Of a stretch of 64,000 nucleotides of DNA, positions 55,383 to 64,000 are shown one piece after another (within the stretch, counting starts at the first letter, position 1; each line of letters starts with the position of its first letter). Both the position numbers and the translations under genes were made by a program. The DNA comes from Tardiphaga sp052076105 (lineage in GTDB: Bacteria; Pseudomonadota; Alphaproteobacteria; Rhizobiales; Xanthobacteraceae): assembly GCF_052076105.1 (NCBI RefSeq), contig NZ_CP197245.1, forward strand, positions 2,666,001-2,730,000. Direction: 5' to 3'. The notes beneath the pieces are model-generated. The model was given only the letters and a program-made list of their open reading frames with translations, did not search any database and was not told the DNA's origin.

Positions 55383-56768
55383 TCAGTTCGGCCGTTTACG
55401 CTTGTGCGCGAACGGATTGGCCTTCTCGCGCAGCGTGATGCGGATCGGCGTGCCCGGCAGGTCGAAGGCCTCGCGCAGCGTATTGGTGAGATAGCGCAGA
55501 TAGCTCGTCGGCACGGCGTCGGCACGCGAGCAGAACACCACGAAGCTCGGCGGACGCGCCTTGTTCTGGGTGACGTAGTTCAGCTTCAGCCGGCGACCGG
55601 ACACGGCCGGCGGCGGATTGTTGCCGATGGCATCCTCGAACCAGCGATTGAGACCTGCCGTCGGAATGCGGCGATTCCAGACAGCGTAAGCATCCTCGAT
55701 CGCCTTCATGAGGCGTTCGACGCCCTCGCCCATCAGGCCGGAGATCGCGACGATCGGCACGCCCCGCACCTGCGGCAGCCAATGATCGGCATCGGTGCGC
55801 AACTGACCGATCATGCCGCCCTGCTTCTCGACGAGATCCCATTTGTTAACCGCGATCACCAGCGCGCGGCCTTCGCGCTCGATCAGGTCGGCGATGCGCA
55901 GATCCTGCTCCTCGAACTTGTTCTGCGAGTCCATCATCAGCACGACGACTTCGGCGAAACGCACGGCGCGCAGCGTGTCGGCAACGGACAGCTTCTCCAG
56001 CTTTTCCTCGATGCGCGAGCGGCGGCGCAGGCCGGCGGTATCAAAGATGCGGAAGTCGCGGCCCTTGTAGTTGACCTCGACCGAAATGCTGTCGCGTGTG
56101 GTGCCGGCCTCCGGCGAGGTCAGCAGGCGCTCTTCGCCGAGCAGATAGTTGATGGTCGTCGACTTGCCGGCATTAGGACGGCCGACGATGGCGACGCGGA
56201 TCGGCCGCGTCTCGATCTCGTCCTCGGGAATAATGATGTCGTCATCGTCGAACTGCTCGGGCTCGTCTTCCGGCTCCGGCATCAGCACGCGCAGCGCGTC
56301 ATAGAGCTCGCCCATACCCTCGCCGTGTTCGGCTGAGATCTGGATGGGATCGCCGAGACCGAGCGCGTAGGATTCCATTGCGCCAAGCTCGCCGTGCTTG
56401 CCTTCACTCTTGTTGGCGAGCAGCAACACGGGCTTGTTCGCGCGGCGCGCGAAATCCGCAAAGGCGCGGTCGTTCGGCGTCAGGCCCATGCGCGCATCGA
56501 TGACGAAGAACAGCGCGTCGGCAAGCGCGATTGCCGTCTCGGTCTGTTCCTGCATGCGCGCGGTGAGCGAGCCCTTCGGACCTTCGTCGAGACCGGCGGT
56601 GTCGACCAGCGTGAATTCGAGATCGCCGAGCTTGCCCTCGCCCTCGCGGCGGTCGCGGGTGACGCCGGGGGTGTCATCGACAAGCGCAAGCTTCTGCCCG
56701 ACCAGACGGTTGAACAGCGTGGACTTCCCGACATTTGGCCGGCCGATAATGGCAATCGTAAAGGACAT
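55383..56768 (-). CDS. der: GTPase Der (EngA), 50S ribosome assembly
   Basis: A double-GTPase needed for large-subunit assembly, 461 residues. Two G domains are visible: GRPNVGKSTLFNRL with NKSEGK, and GRPNAGKSTTINYL with NKWDLV. Both have the TRD/DTAGL switch regions. A KH-like C-terminal domain ends in a basic AHKRKRPN tail. The neighbours upstream are a lipoprotein gene and a yfgM-like gene, as in the proteobacterial yfgM-bamB-der cluster. Confidence 0.96.
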   Translation of the reverse strand: MSFTIAIIGRPNVGKSTLFNRLVGQKLALVDDTPGVTRDRREGEGKLGDLEFTLVDTAGLDEGPKGSLTARMQEQTETAIALADALFFVIDARMGLTPNDRAFADFARRANKPVLLLANKSEGKHGELGAMESYALGLGDPIQISAEHGEGMGELYDALRVLMPEPEDEPEQFDDDDIIIPEDEIETRPIRVAIVGRPNAGKSTTINYLLGEERLLTSPEAGTTRDSISVEVNYKGRDFRIFDTAGLRRRSRIEEKLEKLSVADTLRAVRFAEVVVLMMDSQNKFEEQDLRIADLIEREGRALVIAVNKWDLVEKQGGMIGQLRTDADHWLPQVRGVPIVAISGLMGEGVERLMKAIEDAYAVWNRRIPTAGLNRWFEDAIGNNPPPAVSGRRLKLNYVTQNKARPPSFVVFCSRADAVPTSYLRYLTNTLREAFDLPGTPIRITLREKANPFAHKRKRPN

Positions 56769-56921
56769 AGGTGATCCGTGCGCCCTTTACGGACAGCCTG
56801 TCAATGAGAGGACACGCGATACAACAGCGTTTTCCAGCGAAGTGGCTGCCGGTTCGCGTGCAGAAAACGCGTCAAAACTAGAAGCTAGAAACCGCGGTGC
56901 GATTGAATCAGAACGCGGTTT

Positions 56922-57440
56922 CTAGCGCGAGAAACTACCCGACGGCACTGGTGCCGGGAATGGCGTGGTGGCCTGCTGGGCCGGCGCGGCTGCTGCCGGC
57001 TCGTCCGGCGGCGGCGCGGTGGTGCTGCGGCGGCGAGCGAGCTTCTTGCCTTGCGGCGGAGGTGGCGCAGCAGCGGTGCTGCCTTCCTCGACCGGTGCGG
57101 CATCGGGATCGGCGGGAGCTGCGCTCGGAGCGGCGGCTGCGCGGTTCTTCGATTTCCGCCCCTTGGATTCAGCGGGCGGCGGTGCTGCAGCGACCGGCGG
57201 CGGCGGGGTCTGTTGCTGCTGCTCGACATTGCCCTTGTAGAGATCGCGCGGCACGCCCTGCTCGAGGCCGGGGACGCCGTCAGGGAACACCGGCTTGCGG
57301 TCACCGGGCAGCTTCTTCTTGGTGTCGAGGAAGTCCAGCAGATCGGACGGGTCCCAGCCGGTCATGCTGCCGCAGCCCGACAGCGCTGATGACAGCGCGA
57401 TCAGGACGGCAGCGGAAACGAGGCGTTGCATCGGGCGCAT
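56922..57440 (-). CDS. Pro/Ala-rich lipoprotein in the bamB position
   Basis: A 172-residue lipoprotein: MRPMQRLVSAAVLIALSSALSGCGSM has a strong lipobox (LSGC). The conserved-looking segment DLLDFLDTKKKLPGDRKPVFPDGVPGLEQGVPRDLYKG follows, then a low-complexity Pro/Ala/Gln/Lys tail. There is no beta-propeller, so it is not a normal BamB although it sits between the yfgM-like gene and der. GAGAAG precedes the ATG at 57440; the frame could begin at a TTG (57458). Function unknown. Confidence 0.7.
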   Translation of the reverse strand: MRPMQRLVSAAVLIALSSALSGCGSMTGWDPSDLLDFLDTKKKLPGDRKPVFPDGVPGLEQGVPRDLYKGNVEQQQQTPPPPVAAAPPPAESKGRKSKNRAAAAPSAAPADPDAAPVEEGSTAAAPPPPQGKKLARRRSTTAPPPDEPAAAAPAQQATTPFPAPVPSGSFSR

Positions 57441-57512
57441 GGACGACTTCTCACTCAACTCGTGATCTGAACGATCGGCTTCAGGTCAGCTTTAATTCAG
57501 CTCTTGTCTTGC

Positions 57513-58166
57513 TCAGCTTTTCGCGGCGGGCGGCAACAGCGCCTGCAACGCTTCGGCACGGGTACGCAGGCTCGCCGGCGTCTCCGCATCGTTGGACATC
57601 ATGTCCAGCCACTGCCGCGTCGCCACGGCGTTGTTGGCCTTCCATGCCGACAGCGCCAGCAGTTCACGCGCCGAATGACGATAGGTGCTGGTATTGGTCG
57701 TCGCCGGCTCCAGGCGGGTCAGCATCGCCTCATAGGGCGTGGTTTCCAGCAACAGGCTGCCAGCACGGATACGCGCGAGATCCTGCTCGGGTGCTGGAAC
57801 GGTGCGGTCGGCGATAATGTCGTCATAGAGCTTCACGGCGGCCAGCGGGTCGCGGGCGGCGGCCTCAGCAGCGGCGCGCAGACGGGCCAGCGTGCGGTAG
57901 CCGGACGGCGCCTCGGCAGCGAGTTTGGTGAAGGCAGCTTCCGCCTCGGCATGCTTGTTTTGCTCGGCAAGCTCGACCGCACGGTCGAACGCCGCACCGG
58001 CCACAGCGGCCTTCTTGGCCTCGAGATACATATAGCCCCGGTAGCCGCCGACGCCGACCACGATCAGAATCGCAACCGCGATGATCAGGAGCGAGTACTT
58101 ATCCCAGATCTTCCTGAGCTGCTCGCGACGCAGGTCTTCGTCGACTTCATTAAATAATTCAGACAC
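57513..58166 (-). CDS. YfgM-like tetratricopeptide protein
   Basis: A 217-residue protein with a cytoplasmic N-terminus (SELFNEVDEDLRREQLRKIWDKY), one membrane helix (about 26-46) and a periplasmic TPR-like helical region. This is the architecture of YfgM, an ancillary subunit of the SecYEG translocon that hands clients to periplasmic chaperones. Initiation appears to be at a GTG after AGGAT. It leads the small operon with the lipoprotein and perhaps der. Confidence 0.82.
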   Translation of the reverse strand: MSELFNEVDEDLRREQLRKIWDKYSLLIIAVAILIVVGVGGYRGYMYLEAKKAAVAGAAFDRAVELAEQNKHAEAEAAFTKLAAEAPSGYRTLARLRAAAEAAARDPLAAVKLYDDIIADRTVPAPEQDLARIRAGSLLLETTPYEAMLTRLEPATTNTSTYRHSARELLALSAWKANNAVATRQWLDMMSNDAETPASLRTRAEALQALLPPAAKS

Positions 58167-58674
58167 TTAAAGGTATCCTGTCCCCGATGGGCCGCGCTCA
58201 CCCCGAGCGGCGCCGGGCATATACGCCCCGGCATGGCGGCGGCGATACCCTAGCGTTATGGCGCTGGCAAGGCAAAGCCAACGCGATCAAAGCGTTATCC
58301 CGAAATGCTTAATTTCGAGACCCGGCTGAAGACAGCTGTCGCCAGCCCTCCGCCGCTGCCCACACTCGACCGGCGATGAAGACCCCACCAACGCAAGACT
58401 TTGAGAATTGCGCAACAGGTCAGTGTTGCTGCTCATTGTGTAGCGCGATGACAACAGACGGCGAGAAACATAAACGCTCCGGTTGCACGTCACACATGGG
58501 GCAATTTTTACAGGCACCGTCGCTTTCATACTTGGTTGGCAAGGTTTTTGGCGCACCGCGATCCAGAACGATCCGGTGGGGTTCCGGTTAGGGCATTTGC
58601 GTCGACCCAATCCACTATTTGTTTCGCCGTCCCTTTGACTGCGGAGGTGGCAACCGGCGCCGGAGCCGATTGTG
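58167..58674. other. 508-base intergenic region before the autotransporter
   Basis: The first 90 bases include a GC-rich stretch and the promoter side of the yfgM-like gene. Further on the base composition drops and short open frames on both strands lack ribosome sites. No gene, repeat or RNA element is supported. Confidence 0.45.
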
Positions 58675-61600
58675 ATGATCAATGCATCTCGAAAGGACGA
58701 AAAAGAAAGTAGCTGTGCTCAGATATCGGGAGAGATCGATGGGAAGCAAATATCGCAACGCATCTTTGAAAAAACGAAGACAGTCTTCATCCGATCGACC
58801 TCTCTCAAGTCTTCGCCGACGCCGGTCGCCGTCGCAGCACAACGTGCCGTAATGTCAGTATTCACTGCGCGGTTAGCCGACTTTGGCAAAGACGCGCCTT
58901 ATCGCCTTAGAGCCGCGCCATTAACATTAGCGGCGGCAGTGCTCCGGTCGCTCATCGGCACCAGGGGGGAACAGCAATGTCCAAGTCTCATCATTGCTCG
59001 GGTGCGGAGCCAGGCGATTTCCTCCATGCTCGTTGCAATACCGGCGCTGTTCGCGGCAGGTGCGGCGCAGGCGCAGGTGTCGACCTGCGCGGGACAGACC
59101 GGCGGCTGCAGAATTGACCAAGTGCAATTTGGCAACTCACCGGCAACTGCGCCCATCGACAACAACACTACTGGGGGGCTGAGCGTAGGTTATACGAGCA
59201 CAGGCGTTCTCACCATCCAGAACGGCGCGACGGTCACCAGCGGCTTCCTCTTCGATGGTGTTGGAAACACTATTGGCGACTCGGCATCCGGCGTGGGCAC
59301 TGTGACCGTAAGCGGCCCCGGCTCCGCCTGGAACGCTTCCGTCAGTGCTCTTATTGTCGGCAACTCCGGAACGGGCACGTTCACAATAGAGAACGGCGCA
59401 ACCGTCACCAGCAGTTCGGGCGGAATCATTGGGAACGCCGTATCCGGCGTGGGCACTGCGACAGTAAGCGGGCCCGGCTCCGCCTGGAACACCGGCAGCG
59501 CTAGCATGATAATCGGCAGCGCGGGAAAAGGCACACTCACAATCAAGGACGGCGCAACCGTCACCACCAACTTCGGTGATATCGGGAGCGGCACATCCGG
59601 CTCGGGCGCGGTGACGGTGAACGGCGCCGGCTCCGCCTGGACAATGGGGGGTATGCGTGTCGGCACTCAAGGAGCGGGCACGCTTACGATCGAGAACGGC
59701 GCGAGTGTCACCAACAGCGGGAACGCATTTGTTGCGAACGGCTCATCCGGCTCCGGTACGGTGACGGTAAGAGGCCCCGGCTCCACCTGGAACGCCGGCG
59801 GCATTTATGTCGGCTACTTCGGAGCGGGCACGCTCACGATCGCGGACGGCGCAACGGTCACCGCTCCCCCCATCACCGTGGCTGCGCAAGCCGGAAGTCG
59901 GGGCACGCTCAATATTGGCGCAACCGCCGGCGCGCCGGCGGCTGCGCCGGGAACGCTGAGCACGACGTCCGTCGGATTCGGCGCTGGTACCGGCCTCATC
60001 GTCTTCAACCACACGGCAACCGACTATGTGTTCGCACCCGGCATCACCGGTCCCGGCTCGGTTGACGTGCTTGCCGGCACGACCATCTTCGCAGCGAGCA
60101 AGACCTACATCGGTCAGACGACGATCAGCGGCGGCACGCTTGCGGCAGGCGCGGCTGATGTGTTCAGCGCGGCATCACATACCGTTGTACAGAGTGGCGG
60201 CACGCTCGCCCTGCGCGGTTTCAACCAGACACTCAACAACGGCCTTGAGAACGCGGGTATGGTGCAACTCGGAATTCCAGGCGTAACGCCTCCGGGCACT
60301 ACGCTGACTGTCGCCGGCAATTATATCGGCCGCGGCGGCACGCTCCATCTCAACACCTATCTCGGTACGGACGGCTCACCCTCGGACAAACTGGTGATCA
60401 ACGGCGGCAATGCCGATCCGTCATTCATGAGCATCACCAATGTGGGCGGCCCCGGTGCAGAGACCACCGGCAAGGGCATCCTCGTGGTGCAGGCGATTAA
60501 TGGCGGCACCACGACGGTCGATGCCTTCGCTCTCGCTGGCGAGGTGCGTGGCGGCGCCTACGACTATCGCCTGTTCCGCGGCAGCCCCGTGAACTTGCCC
60601 GACCCCAGTGTCGCAAATGATTGGTTCCTGCGCTCCACCTTCGTTAATGGGCCGGGGCCGGAGGAGCCGATTGGTCCCGCTCCGCCGCCAGAGCCGTTGC
60701 CGCCCGGCGTCTGGCCGATCATCGGGCCCGAACTCGCGACCTACGGCGTGGTGCAGCCGATCGCCCGACAGATGGGGCTGACCACGCTCGGCACCCTGCA
60801 TGAGCGCCGCGGCGATACGGCGGCGGAGGCCACGTGCCCGAACGACAACTGCCGACCGCCCGTGTGGGGGCGGTTGTTCGGTCAGCAGATCAACAACCGG
60901 TATCAGGCCTTCGCCGACCCGCGCGCCAGCGGCCAGGTAGCCGGCATCCAGAGTGGCGCCGATCTCTGGCGCGGCAGCCTGATCCCGGGCCACAGCGACG
61001 CTGCCGGTCTTTACTTCGCCTACGGCAACGGCAACGCCAGCGTGGACGGTCTGGTCACCAATCCGGCGGCAACCGCCTATGTCCTGCAGCACACCGGTTC
61101 GCTGAACCTCAATGCCTATTCGCTGGGAGGATACTGGACCCACTATGGTCCCACCGGCTGGTACATCGACGCGGTGCTGCAGGGCTCGTTCTACAGTGGC
61201 AACGGCGTGACACAATTTGCCAACCTGCCGATCAGTGGCACCGGGTTTACCTCCTCGCTGGAGGCAGGCTATCCGATCTCGCTACCGTGGCTCGGGCCGG
61301 GCTTCGTGCTGGAGCCCGAAGGCCAGATCATCTGGCAGCGGGTTTCCTTCCGCGATGCCAATGATGGCTTGGGTCCGGTCGGGCTCGGCACGACGTCCGG
61401 CGCCACCGGGCGGCTTGGCATGCGCGGCAAGTGGACCTTCACTGATCCTTCCGCGCGGGTGTGGCAGCCTTACGTGCTTGTCAATGTCTGGCGCGACTGG
61501 GGCGCCAGCGCAACGACGACCTTCGGTGCCGACCCGGTGCCCTTGTTCGCGCAGGCGACGCGGCTTGAGTTCGCCAGCGGCTTGAGCGCGAAGCTTCTCC

Positions 61601-61710
61601 CGGGTGTGAGCCTCTATGCCCAAGGCGGCTACCAGTTTGCAATGAGCGGCACTGACGGCGGCAGGCGCGACGGCGTCAGGGGAGACCTGGGTCTGCATTA
61701 CACGTGGTGA
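58675..61710 (+). CDS. autotransporter (type Va) with repeated passenger and beta-barrel; apparent frameshift at the N-terminus
   Basis: About 1011 codons are open. The passenger has five or so repeats of the pattern VTVSGPGSAWNxxxxxxxVGxxGxGTLTIENGATVT (about 190-400), typical of autotransporter-associated beta-helical strands. A pertactin-like segment follows (KTYIGQTTISGGTLAAG), then the autotransporter barrel ending RGDLGLHYTW with terminal aromatic residue. The signal peptide is inside the ORF at ARVRSQAISSMLVAIPALFAAGAAQAQ, about 110 residues from the first ATG. A strong ribosome site and ATG at 58977 are one base out of frame (see finding). The function of the passenger is unknown. Confidence 0.8.
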   Translation: MINASRKDEKESSCAQISGEIDGKQISQRIFEKTKTVFIRSTSLKSSPTPVAVAAQRAVMSVFTARLADFGKDAPYRLRAAPLTLAAAVLRSLIGTRGEQQCPSLIIARVRSQAISSMLVAIPALFAAGAAQAQVSTCAGQTGGCRIDQVQFGNSPATAPIDNNTTGGLSVGYTSTGVLTIQNGATVTSGFLFDGVGNTIGDSASGVGTVTVSGPGSAWNASVSALIVGNSGTGTFTIENGATVTSSSGGIIGNAVSGVGTATVSGPGSAWNTGSASMIIGSAGKGTLTIKDGATVTTNFGDIGSGTSGSGAVTVNGAGSAWTMGGMRVGTQGAGTLTIENGASVTNSGNAFVANGSSGSGTVTVRGPGSTWNAGGIYVGYFGAGTLTIADGATVTAPPITVAAQAGSRGTLNIGATAGAPAAAPGTLSTTSVGFGAGTGLIVFNHTATDYVFAPGITGPGSVDVLAGTTIFAASKTYIGQTTISGGTLAAGAADVFSAASHTVVQSGGTLALRGFNQTLNNGLENAGMVQLGIPGVTPPGTTLTVAGNYIGRGGTLHLNTYLGTDGSPSDKLVINGGNADPSFMSITNVGGPGAETTGKGILVVQAINGGTTTVDAFALAGEVRGGAYDYRLFRGSPVNLPDPSVANDWFLRSTFVNGPGPEEPIGPAPPPEPLPPGVWPIIGPELATYGVVQPIARQMGLTTLGTLHERRGDTAAEATCPNDNCRPPVWGRLFGQQINNRYQAFADPRASGQVAGIQSGADLWRGSLIPGHSDAAGLYFAYGNGNASVDGLVTNPAATAYVLQHTGSLNLNAYSLGGYWTHYGPTGWYIDAVLQGSFYSGNGVTQFANLPISGTGFTSSLEAGYPISLPWLGPGFVLEPEGQIIWQRVSFRDANDGLGPVGLGTTSGATGRLGMRGKWTFTDPSARVWQPYVLVNVWRDWGASATTTFGADPVPLFAQATRLEFASGLSAKLLPGVSLYAQGGYQFAMSGTDGGRRDGVRGDLGLHYTW

Positions 61711-61720
61711 GATTCGCTGC

Positions 61721-61975
61721 CTAGTTCATGCCGCCAGCGCCGCCGCTGGTGCGGCCATTGGCATTGGCCCCGGCGCTGTTATCGCCGAAGGCCGAGTTGG
61801 CATTGTTGCCGCCCAGCGCCGCATTGCCACGGGTGTCGTTGAGCGGGTTGTAGACCGGACGCGGCTCTTCGACGCGATAATGGGGCTTGCGCTCCTTTTT
61901 GGCCGGGTCGGCGTGCGAAACCGCTGGAAGCAGCGCCAAAACGGCGAGAAAGCTCAGAAATTTCAAGGCCTTCAT
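61721..61975 (-). CDS. small secreted protein, Asn/Gly-rich
   Basis: An 84-residue exported protein. The signal peptide is MKALKFLSFLAVLALLPAVSHAD, followed by a basic stretch (KKERKPHYRVEEPRPVYNPLND) and an Asn/Gly/Ala-rich tail ending SGGAGGMN. AGGAT lies seven bases before the ATG at 61975 (61978 is an adjacent alternative). No family recognised. It is convergent with the autotransporter, the stops being only ten bases apart. Confidence 0.6.
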   Translation of the reverse strand: MKALKFLSFLAVLALLPAVSHADPAKKERKPHYRVEEPRPVYNPLNDTRGNAALGGNNANSAFGDNSAGANANGRTSGGAGGMN

Positions 61976-62068
61976 CATCAATATCCTTCGCATTGCCCCT
62001 GCTCTTTCAACCCCGGCCGAACCGTAAAATTCCTGCGGAAATCTTGCGGCCTCTTGCGTCAACCTGCG

Positions 62069-62917
62069 TCAGCCCTTCGGCTTGCCGCCATAGACATGTT
62101 CCGGCCCCGGAAACGCGCGCGAACGCACATCAGTTGCATAGCCCTCAATGGCCGCCTCGATCATGGGTCCGAGATTGCCATAGCGCTTGACGAATTTCGG
62201 CACCCGCGCCGACAGGCCGAGCATGTCCTCGAGCACCAGCACCTGACCGTCGCAGGCCGGGCTGGCGCCGATGCCGATGGTCGGGATCGGAATCGTCTCG
62301 GTGATTTTTCGCGCCAGCGGCTCGGCCACCGCTTCGATCACCACCGAGAACGCGCCAGCCTGCGCCACGGCAATCGCATCGTTCTGGATCGGCCCCGGCA
62401 CATTCTCACCGCGCGCAATTGCTTCGGCCTCTTCCTTGCCTTGCGAACGGAACGAGCCGAGCGCGGCAATCGACTGCGGCGTCAGACCGATATGCGCCAT
62501 CACCGGGATGCTGCGCTCGGTGAGGAACGCAATCGTCTCGGCCATGCGGGCCCCGCCTTCTAGCTTCACAGCGCCGCAATGGGTCTCTTTCAGGATGCGC
62601 GCCGCGGAATGAAATGCCTGTTCCTTCGACGCTTCATAGGAGCCGAATGGCATGTCGACCACAACCAGTGACTGCTTCGAGCCGCGCATCACCGCGTGTC
62701 CCTGCAGAATCATCATGTCGAGCGTCACGGGGATCGTGGTCTCGAAGCCATGCATCACATTGCCGAGCGAGTCGCCGACCAGGATCACGTCGCAATAGCG
62801 ATCGACCAGCGAGGCTGTGTGCGCATGATACGAGGTGAGCATCACGATCGGCTCGCCGTTCTTGCGCGCGAGAATATCCGGTGCGGTCTTGCGCCTGATG
62901 GCTGACTGAACTGACAT
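62069..62917 (-). CDS. panB: 3-methyl-2-oxobutanoate hydroxymethyltransferase
   Basis: First enzyme of pantothenate synthesis, joining a methylene group from methylene-THF to alpha-ketoisovalerate. The 282-residue protein has VMLTSYHAHTASLVDR, VGDSLGNVMHGFETTIPVTLDMM, AVKLEGGARMAETI and PVMAHIGLTPQS, all family signatures. It follows the NnrU-like gene after four bases. Confidence 0.96.
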   Translation of the reverse strand: MSVQSAIRRKTAPDILARKNGEPIVMLTSYHAHTASLVDRYCDVILVGDSLGNVMHGFETTIPVTLDMMILQGHAVMRGSKQSLVVVDMPFGSYEASKEQAFHSAARILKETHCGAVKLEGGARMAETIAFLTERSIPVMAHIGLTPQSIAALGSFRSQGKEEAEAIARGENVPGPIQNDAIAVAQAGAFSVVIEAVAEPLARKITETIPIPTIGIGASPACDGQVLVLEDMLGLSARVPKFVKRYGNLGPMIEAAIEGYATDVRSRAFPGPEHVYGGKPKG

Positions 62918-62921
62918 GAAC

Positions 62922-63506
62922 TTAAGCTCCGAACACGGGAACGCCGATCACCACCGGATGGAAAGCAAAACCCAACGCGATATAGGCGACGATGCCAACC
63001 GCGACCGCGATTGCGTCATTCATCGGACCGCCCACCGGAATCGGCGGACCGCCAGCATCGGCGCGGTGCTTCAGTGAAATGCGATCGATCACCGCCCAGG
63101 CCAGGAACGATCCGAACAGGATGATCGAGCCGAGATCGCCATTGGCAAGCAGATGCGCGGCGGCCCACAGCTTGATGCCGGCGAGCATCGGATGTTTCAA
63201 CGTGGTGTAAATGCGGCCGCGGATATAGGACGCGGCGACCATGATCACCGCCGGCAGCATCAGGGCGACGGTGATGTGCTTCATCGCCAGCGGCGGCGTC
63301 CAGACATCGATCCAGCCGGTCGCGCGATATTGCGCAAAACCCCAGATGATCAACGCGAGGCCGACAGCGGAGATCAGCGCAAAGCCGAGCTTGTAGACGC
63401 TCTCGCCAAGGCGGTCGATCAGCTCCGCGCGCGCCTCGCGCCTGGTGATGAACAAATGAATGCCGAGAAACAGCACGAGGCCGAGGATCATCACGATCAG
63501 TCCCAT
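62922..63506 (-). CDS. NnrU family membrane protein
   Basis: A 194-residue protein with about six helices. NnrU family proteins were first found near denitrification genes. LKHPMLAGIKLWAAAHLLANGDLGSIILFGSFLAWAV is the conserved histidine/asparagine region. The fold is distantly related to isoprenylcysteine methyltransferases. It begins the transcript that continues into panB. Confidence 0.85.
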   Translation of the reverse strand: MGLIVMILGLVLFLGIHLFITRREARAELIDRLGESVYKLGFALISAVGLALIIWGFAQYRATGWIDVWTPPLAMKHITVALMLPAVIMVAASYIRGRIYTTLKHPMLAGIKLWAAAHLLANGDLGSIILFGSFLAWAVIDRISLKHRADAGGPPIPVGGPMNDAIAVAVGIVAYIALGFAFHPVVIGVPVFGA

Positions 63507-63656
63507 GATGTTCAGTCCTCTCGCCCGGGCGGTTGCGTGCCGGATGGGTTGCCCGCCCTGAAATTCCCACTATGGTCCCGCCCGGCCAGCGGATTTTAGC
63601 CGCCTTTGGCGCCGGTCAGATGGTTTCCGGGTATCACTTTTCAGGGGACGCACGCA

Positions 63657-64000
63657 ATGCTGCGAAACGACACGACACCTGCCCGCTTTCGCCTTGCACT
63701 TGCAGCGCTGCTGTTCGTCGCACTGCCTTTCGCGGCACAGGCCCAGGCGCCCGTCTGGCCACCGAAACTCGTGCGCATTATCGTGCCGTTCGGCGCCGGC
63801 GCGAGCCCGGACATTGTCGGCCGCGTGCTCGCCGACAGTCTGCAGGCGCGGCATCCCGGCACCAATTTCGTGGTGGAGAATAAGCCCGGGGCCTCCGGCA
63901 ATATCGGCACCGATGCCATCGCCAAATCCACGCCCGACGGTTCGACCATCGGCATCTCGCTCGGCGGCCCGCTCGCGATCAACACGCTGCTGTTTGCGAA
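63657..64000 (+). CDS. Bug/TctC-family tripartite tricarboxylate substrate-binding protein (partial, runs off the window)
   Basis: The first 114 codons of a periplasmic binding protein. A signal peptide (about 1-30, ending AAQAQA) precedes WPPKLVRIIVPFGAGASPDIVGRVLADSLQ, the hallmark N-terminus of the Bug/TctC family, and ENKPGASGNIGTDAIAKS. GGGGA lies before the ATG at 63657. The ligand, usually a carboxylate, and any partner TctAB genes are outside the window. Confidence 0.88.
   Translation, partial: MLRNDTTPARFRLALAALLFVALPFAAQAQAPVWPPKLVRIIVPFGAGASPDIVGRVLADSLQARHPGTNFVVENKPGASGNIGTDAIAKSTPDGSTIGISLGGPLAINTLLFA

Noticed and set aside
59190..59900. Possible CRISPR-like or tandem DNA repeats
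   Set aside because: The repeated blocks are the protein-coding beta-strand repeats of the autotransporter passenger, with variable spacing and codon-level divergence; not a CRISPR array.

Overview
The window is chromosomal DNA from a high-GC alphaproteobacterium, most likely a member of the Bradyrhizobium/Rhodopseudomonas/Tardiphaga group (Nitrobacteraceae). This rests on the gene products and gene order, on long 'gtcatggccggg...ccacgtc' palindromic intergenic repeats of the kind common in that group, on GTG/TTG starts decided by upstream Shine-Dalgarno sequences, and on an Irr-type iron box. The genus cannot be settled from sequence alone. No rRNA, tRNA, CRISPR array, transposase or prophage was seen.

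Layout. 1-5407 (+): lptD, a surA-like chaperone, pdxA and rsmA, the classical envelope/ribosome-maturation cluster. 5391-9141: an MFS exporter, an unusual HdeD-like membrane protein fused to a putative papain-fold domain, and a zinc alcohol dehydrogenase. 9245-13062 (-): a four-gene ABC importer of unknown substrate. 13141-20513 (-): fabD-fabG-acpP-fabF-mltG-yicC-gmk and a SLOG-type protein. 20884-23319 (+): rpsF-rpsR-DUF2232-rplI, closed by a strong terminator. 23412-26076: a heme-binding protein with a very long Pro/Ala tail, and cfa. 26657-30552: dnaB, alr, a tautomerase and a TSUP exporter. 30924-34400: a Cache-like/PAS/PAS/PAS/GGDEF/EAL c-di-GMP enzyme. 34622-35751 (-): a small secreted repeat protein and an SGNH hydrolase. 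36008-42092 (+): radA, cvpA, purF, an SDR and a secreted NHL beta-propeller protein, with two copies of the palindromic repeat around the SDR. 42258-43070: a methyltransferase.

43382-53772 holds the most distinctive content: an apparently complete heme-acquisition (Has-like) locus. It encodes an ECF sigma factor, a FecR-type anti-sigma factor, a TonB-dependent receptor with an N-terminal signalling (STN) domain, two HasA-like hemophores, and a dedicated type I secretion ATPase and membrane-fusion protein. A convergent AraC regulator follows. Both hemophore candidates appear to join a HasA-like N-terminal half to an RTX/serralysin-type C-terminal half, unlike the short RTX-free HasA of Serratia. 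An Irr/ICE-like inverted repeat lies just upstream of the receptor, so the locus can be read as iron-gated, heme-sensing and self-contained except for the TolC-type outer-membrane channel and a TonB.

53857-64000: small ORFs, an MddA-like methanethiol methyltransferase, der, a lipoprotein in the position usually held by bamB, a YfgM-like protein, an autotransporter whose signal peptide seems to be split by a single-base frameshift, a small secreted protein, panB, an NnrU-family protein, and the start of a Bug/TctC solute-binding protein cut by the window end.
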